Origin: Chlorops oryzae
Lineage: Eukaryota > Arthropoda > Insecta > Diptera > Chloropidae
Length of the DNA: 64,000 nt
Reading direction: 5' to 3'
NCBI GenBank assembly: GCA_020466095.1
Contig: CM035808.1
Span: 30,888,959 to 30,952,958 of the forward strand
The translations under genes were made by a program, and so were the position numbers. Below the pieces are notes generated by a model. The model was not told where the DNA came from. It saw nothing but the letters and a program-made list of their open reading frames with translations, and did no database searches. Positions within the stretch are counted from its first letter, which is position 1. Each line of letters begins with the position of its first letter. This document shows positions 59,823 through 64,000 of the stretch, piece after piece.

Positions 59823-60075
59823 GCGCACATGTGCTTCAATAGTGTCACAACTCAAAATTTTAAAATTTTCAAAAAACGCACTTTAACCGATGCAGTCTTG
59901 GAGCATCTGCATGACGAAGAGACTGACATAACTGCTTTTTGCGCTGATTTGCAATAACAAAAATGCAACTATGAGTGTGCGATTCGGTAGACAGGTGACC
60001 TGTGAATGCAAGGAACGTGGCATTAACCCCGATTTGACAAATTTTGAGTTGTGACACTCTTGAAGTACATGTGCG
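59823..60075. mobile_element. MITE with ~35-bp inverted ends, 3' of Grip
   Basis: CACATGTGCTTCAATAGTGT and CACAACTCAAAATTT on the left; AATTTTGAGTTGTGACACTC and TTGAAGTACATGTGCG on the right. About 250 bp, non-coding. Confidence 0.65.
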
Positions 60076-60159
60076 ATATTTTGTACCCTCGGAAAGTGTC
60101 CGAAATTCAATTTGGATTCGAACGAAAGTTGATGTGTAAGTTTCCTCTATAGTCATAAA

Positions 60160-60691
60160 CAGAGTGAGTAAAAAAAGCCCGAAAAAACCCAAAAATAAGC
60201 GCTATAAAAAGCTCGAAAAAACAAGGAAAAAAGTCCAAAAAATATGCAGTTAAAATTTATTTTTTATTCAGTGGACTTATTAAAATATATGACTAGATGT
60301 TGTTTTACATTTTCAAACAAAAAATGTTGGCGCTTCTCGCTTAAAAGGATTTTATAGAATGAAAAAGATCGTTCAACGTCTGCAGAGGTAAGGGGGCAAA
60401 ATTTTAAAACACACTCAAACGTAAATACGCCATCGAACGTATGCGCCAGCATTGGACACATCCCTTAAAAGAGTCATTGACAAAGGAAAGCAATAAAGCA
60501 GAAATAAAAACAGTTCAACATTGTTGATTTTTTTTTCGGAAATTAGGTAGGAAAGGCATTTAAAATAGTACAATTAACCAAAAATATGGGAAATATGCAC
60601 AAAAAATAGTTTTTGGCAAGAAAATAGCTCGCACTACTAAAATATGCAAAAATAGTATGACGTATGCAAAAACAAGCATTTATTCACTCTG
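60160..60691 (-). mobile_element. hAT deletion derivative with perfect 8-bp target duplication
   Basis: Ends CAGAGTGAGTAAA and TTTATTCACTCTG, flanked by GTCATAAA (60152-60159, 60692-60699). It carries a minus-strand transposase tail at 60264-60461. The ends differ from the other two hAT elements with coding remnants, so three hAT families are represented. Confidence 0.9.
60264..60461 (-). pseudogene. hAT transposase C-terminal fragment
   Basis: The minus-strand frame includes CPLTSADVERSFSFYKILLS and EKRQHFLFENVKQHLVIYFN, the typical hAT dimerisation motif (P-x-T-S-A-x-V-E-R-S-F-S-x-Y-K...L-S-x-K-R). The rest of the transposase is absent. Confidence 0.8.
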
Positions 60692-60933
60692 GTCATAAAT
60701 ATCCTCTCTACAAATTTTCTTGATTGAACCATTAGTAAGGGTACCTCCAGTACTAGGGTTTGCCATAAAAATCCAAAAACTCCCCAAAATCGCAGTTTTT
60801 CGAAATATATCTCGAATACCTTGTCTTAGTGGTGGTGGTCTTGGGGACATTTAAAAAAAATTTCGAACATACAATTTCTTTGTCGGGTATTGTATGGTCG
60901 ATACTTGTTTTATTGTATTCAATTTTTATTTTG

Positions 60934-61216
60934 AAGCTTAGCTGGGATCCCACTATCTGCGCAAAGAGCACAATCTGCGCCGATTTTTATCGGCCCAGAT
61001 CGGCACAGGTTTCAACAATTTCTACAATAATTGTTTGGGCTCACATTATCCTCACATATTGTCAAAAATATATCGCGGAACAATAAAATTGGGACAAAAA
61101 TCGTTCAAGAAGGTCACACTTGTCAGCATCAGAGTCCGAAAATTGCGTTCACACTATCGGCGCTTTGATTTCGACAAAAATCGGCGCATTGCGCAGATAG
61201 TGGGATCCGGGCTTTA
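60934..61216. mobile_element. MITE with GGATCCCACTATCTGCGC ends
   Basis: Left GGGATCCCACTATCTGCGCA and right TGCGCAGATAGTGGGATCC are perfect inverted matches over about 18 bp. A second GCGCCGATTTTT motif occurs inside both arms. About 280 bp, no coding capacity. Confidence 0.75.
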
Positions 61217-61644
61217 GATCCCTTTTCGACCCTTTTTCATTCCATGGAAATTTCTATCACTAACCAAAATTCAAATTTTATTTGAAGTCCATTAAAATTC
61301 TATAAATAATACTACTTTCAAACACAACATCAACACATTCTCAATTGTTTATAGCAATCAGGGTCTCGACAAGGTCATCCACGCACTTCTAATGGATTGA
61401 AAAGTTGTATTTTTAGTCCATCAATTTTTTGTGTCTTATCAATTTTATTTCTTATGATTTTATTTAACACACATTTAGTTTAAGACTTGAAAATAGTTTG
61501 GCATTTTGTGAAAGCTTTCAGGGAGTGTAAACAGTTACAGGGTCAGGCAGCATCATCTCAATTTTTAAGTTATAATTTTATAGATTTCTATATATGAATT
61601 TTCAAAAATGCTGAGAACAAGGTGATGGCAAAATCGTTATCCTA

Positions 61645-62431
61645 CACAGAGAAAAAAATAACTGTAAATTATACCAATTTCGCTCTTATCCCAACAATTT
61701 TCGCTCTTAAAATGATCTCAAGAGCTTTTAGCTTTTAAACCAACAATGTTATCACTGTTATTTTTTTTAAGAGCGAAATTGTTGCGTTAAGAAAGGTGGC
61801 TTTTAAAATTTCCGAGCGCGAAAACGGTGGATTTGAAATGCACAGCTTTTAAAATCTCCAAAAGCGAAAATTTTGATTTAAAATTGAAAACTTTTAATAA
61901 TTTCCAAAAGTGACACTTTTGATTAAAAATGCACAGCTGTAGATAATTTTATTATCTATTCGCAAAAATAATTTCAGAAAAATGTGTTTCCTCCTCTTAA
62001 CATAACACCAAAAATAGCCATCGGATGGACTTCATCCGATTTTGTCACTCCGTTGTCGTGACTGCTTTCGCAATGCTTAAAAAGTTCTAAGATGAATAAA
62101 TCTCTTATATGTCCTATTTTATGAAAGAAATGAGAATTATACCGAACGAAAAGAAATGTAATTAAGTGCTCAGTGCTCTTAACTTAAATAGTTTCGCTCT
62201 TAACAAATTCAATAAAATGTAGTTGGAATAACAGTTTAGCTGTAAAAATCCGAACTTTAAATGCGAAAGTATTTAAATCTACGGATTCACTATTAAAGTT
62301 ACTACTTTCACTCTTAAATGATAGCCAAGAGCGTTTTCATTGTTGGGTTAAAAGCTAAATCCTTTAGATTCAAGAGCGTTTTCTCTAAGAGCGTCGCACT
62401 CTTGAATTTACTGCGTGTTTTTTTCTCTGTG
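61645..62431. mobile_element. TA-flanked miniature element (CACAGAG family), larger copy
   Basis: Ends CACAGAGAAAAAAATA and TTTTTTTCTCTGTG, each next to TA. The interior is rich in a repeated AAGAGCGAAA/TTTCGCTCTTAA motif on both strands. It shares about 140 bp, inverted, with the element in ppk intron 1. Confidence 0.7.
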
Positions 62432-62967
62432 TATGGTTAAGTACAAATAAGATTTTTTCCCAATAATTTCTAAGGGTAATTTTTACCGCTCCTTCCCTCA
62501 TATTTTATTTCTAAGTATCATCCGAAGGTTTGACCTTACTTTTGGATAAGCGCTGTAAATTCCCGTAGTAAAGGTAATATGACACCGTGGCGGCTTTTTC
62601 TTTTAGGCCGTCATGGCGGATTTCCGAGAAAGTTTGTCCAAAAAGAGATCTCATTCTCAATTTGAACGAAATTCTTCAACAATTTCTGGACCCTTTAAAA
62701 TGTTGTAGCCCACTGGAAATCAGCAATGCACCTGCTATCTACAGGTCTTCATAGAGTTTATATAAGAAAATACAGATTCCTATGGGAGGAGACCACTAAG
62801 TTCGAACAGGGTTCTTTAGCGAGGAAGGAAAACTCTACACAATGGTAGGAATTAAGAATATAGGAAACGAATTCATAAGCAAGACTAAATTAAGTTTCGT
62901 TTAGCCAGGACATATTTTATTTTATAGCAATGTTATTGAGAAAACTATTTCTTTTATAATATACATA

Positions 62968-63250
62968 CAGGGTGTTCCAAACTCAATAGACCAAAATCAA
63001 GGAGGCAGAGGGGAGTCGCAAATGCACCCCTGAGGAGTTATATGCAAAAACAATATTTTGGTTGCTCCTAACTTACAGGTCGTACATTCATAATCGCATA
63101 TGATATGGAAAGCCTGGTGGTTTTCCTTTGACATTGGATACTACGATTTGAAATAATTGAAATCCGTTTCCTTTGGTACTACCATCAAAGCCGAAAATCT
63201 GCACTTACAACATTAAATTTCCGGAATAAATGTAAAATTTATGCACCCTG
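62968..63250. mobile_element. mariner-like MITE, short copy
   Basis: Ends CAGGGTGTTCCAAAC and ATTTATGCACCCTG, flanked by TA on both sides. Shares GCAAATGCACCCCTGAGGAG with the element at 11269-11784. 283 bp, no transposase. Confidence 0.7.
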
Positions 63251-64000
63251 TATACTTATCAATAAAATCCAGCTGAATCTGGTACAGATGTTCATAGGAC
63301 AGTGCCAATGAAAGTTTGACGCAATCATTGCACCTACAACTGACGTGCGAATCCTTCTATACAATCTCTTAAAAAATATTATCTGCATCAGAATGTTATT
63401 CCCACTTTTTTTGTCCAGCACTTTGAACCGGATTTTGAGCAATATCAGCAGCCCTATAATCCAAAAGTAGGTACTCATTATAAATCCAGGTCCCGTTAAT
63501 TCAATTCAAAAAAAAAAAAAAAAAAAACCAAAATAAGGCCCCAACTTCTTTTGCGTCACTTGAGTAATCGCGCTCATGATTACTGATTGGACTGGTCGAA
63601 AGACATAATTAGAACGTGATTACTTTCATGTTTGAACACGCGTTTCATATTAATCACTGAAGGTAAATACACAAAGGGAAAAGCAAACGATTTCAAGATT
63701 TTATGAAATTCAAATATTTTCCAATCGATGTGGGTTTGGTCTCAGCAAATTTACTCTGCCCATCGGAATGTATTTTTAGTCAGCGATACGCCTCCAAGTC
63801 GTACTTGTAAACATGTATACCGAGTGACTACTAAAAATTATGTAAAGGCATATGCAGCGAAAATATTTATTGAGATTTAAGAATTTTTTTTCTTGCTAGA
63901 AGCTTCTTTTTCGTAAGGCGAGAAAGAAGAGTTGAGAGCGGCTCCGACGGGCCGCTGACGTCAATCGTCTCAATTGAATGCTGATCCTGTCACAAATATA
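63251..64000. other. Right-edge intergenic sequence
   Basis: A run of about 20 A at 63509-63527. A minus-strand open frame (63239-63478) and a second frame with a C-x-C-x-x-C-V pattern near 63270-63350 are noted but not assigned. Confidence 0.3.

Noticed and set aside
59869..60192. 107-codon minus-strand open frame 3' of Grip
   Set aside because: It spans the inverted arms of a MITE and the start of a hAT element; no motif.

Overview
The window is nuclear DNA of a brachyceran fly (Diptera). It is AT-rich, has short introns with GT-AG borders, and carries insect UDP-glycosyltransferases, a pickpocket (DEG/ENaC) channel and the fly form of the scaffold protein Grip. It is also crowded with small DNA transposons, mostly hAT-type with 8-bp target duplications. 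I cannot name the genus from the sequence.

Layout. 1-3.7 kb: two tandem minus-strand UDP-glycosyltransferase genes. The left one runs off the window; the right one is complete with 2 exons and 530 aa. Their core promoters align. 3.7-10.6 kb: a repeat-rich gap with nested MITEs, a 120-bp TC microsatellite, a hAT MITE and an inverted pair of ~1-kb non-coding elements with internal tandem repeats. 10.6-13.2 kb: a plus-strand 4-exon serine protease homologue that has lost its catalytic His and Ser and appears membrane anchored. 13.4-18.6 kb: a convergent minus-strand 10-exon pickpocket channel gene of 473 aa. I assembled it by hand from exons that are mostly too short to stand out as open frames; every junction keeps frame. 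Two large palindromic foldback elements lie in its introns. 18.7-24.4 kb: MITEs, including a hAT element with a transposase N-terminal fragment and another carrying tRNA-like sequence. 24.4-59.1 kb: the Grip gene (10 coding exons, 7 PDZ domains, about 1,034 aa). Its 19.9-kb first intron holds a LINE fragment, a 3.27-kb tandem duplication and a second duplication. Two near-identical ~2-kb elements with 101-bp tandem repeats lie on either side of exon 2. 59.1-64 kb: Grip 3' end, then more MITEs, including a third hAT transposase fragment.

Functionally the genes are unrelated neighbours: detoxification or conjugation in the ER (UGTs), a secretory-pathway pseudoprotease, a cation channel, and a multi-PDZ adaptor. 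The main points for follow-up are the hidden ppk gene with an altered HG motif, a one-base frame break in the polyQ tract of Grip, direct repeats that could delete the frame-neutral Grip exon 2, and an unrecognised minus-strand coding-like exon at 44.0-44.3 kb.
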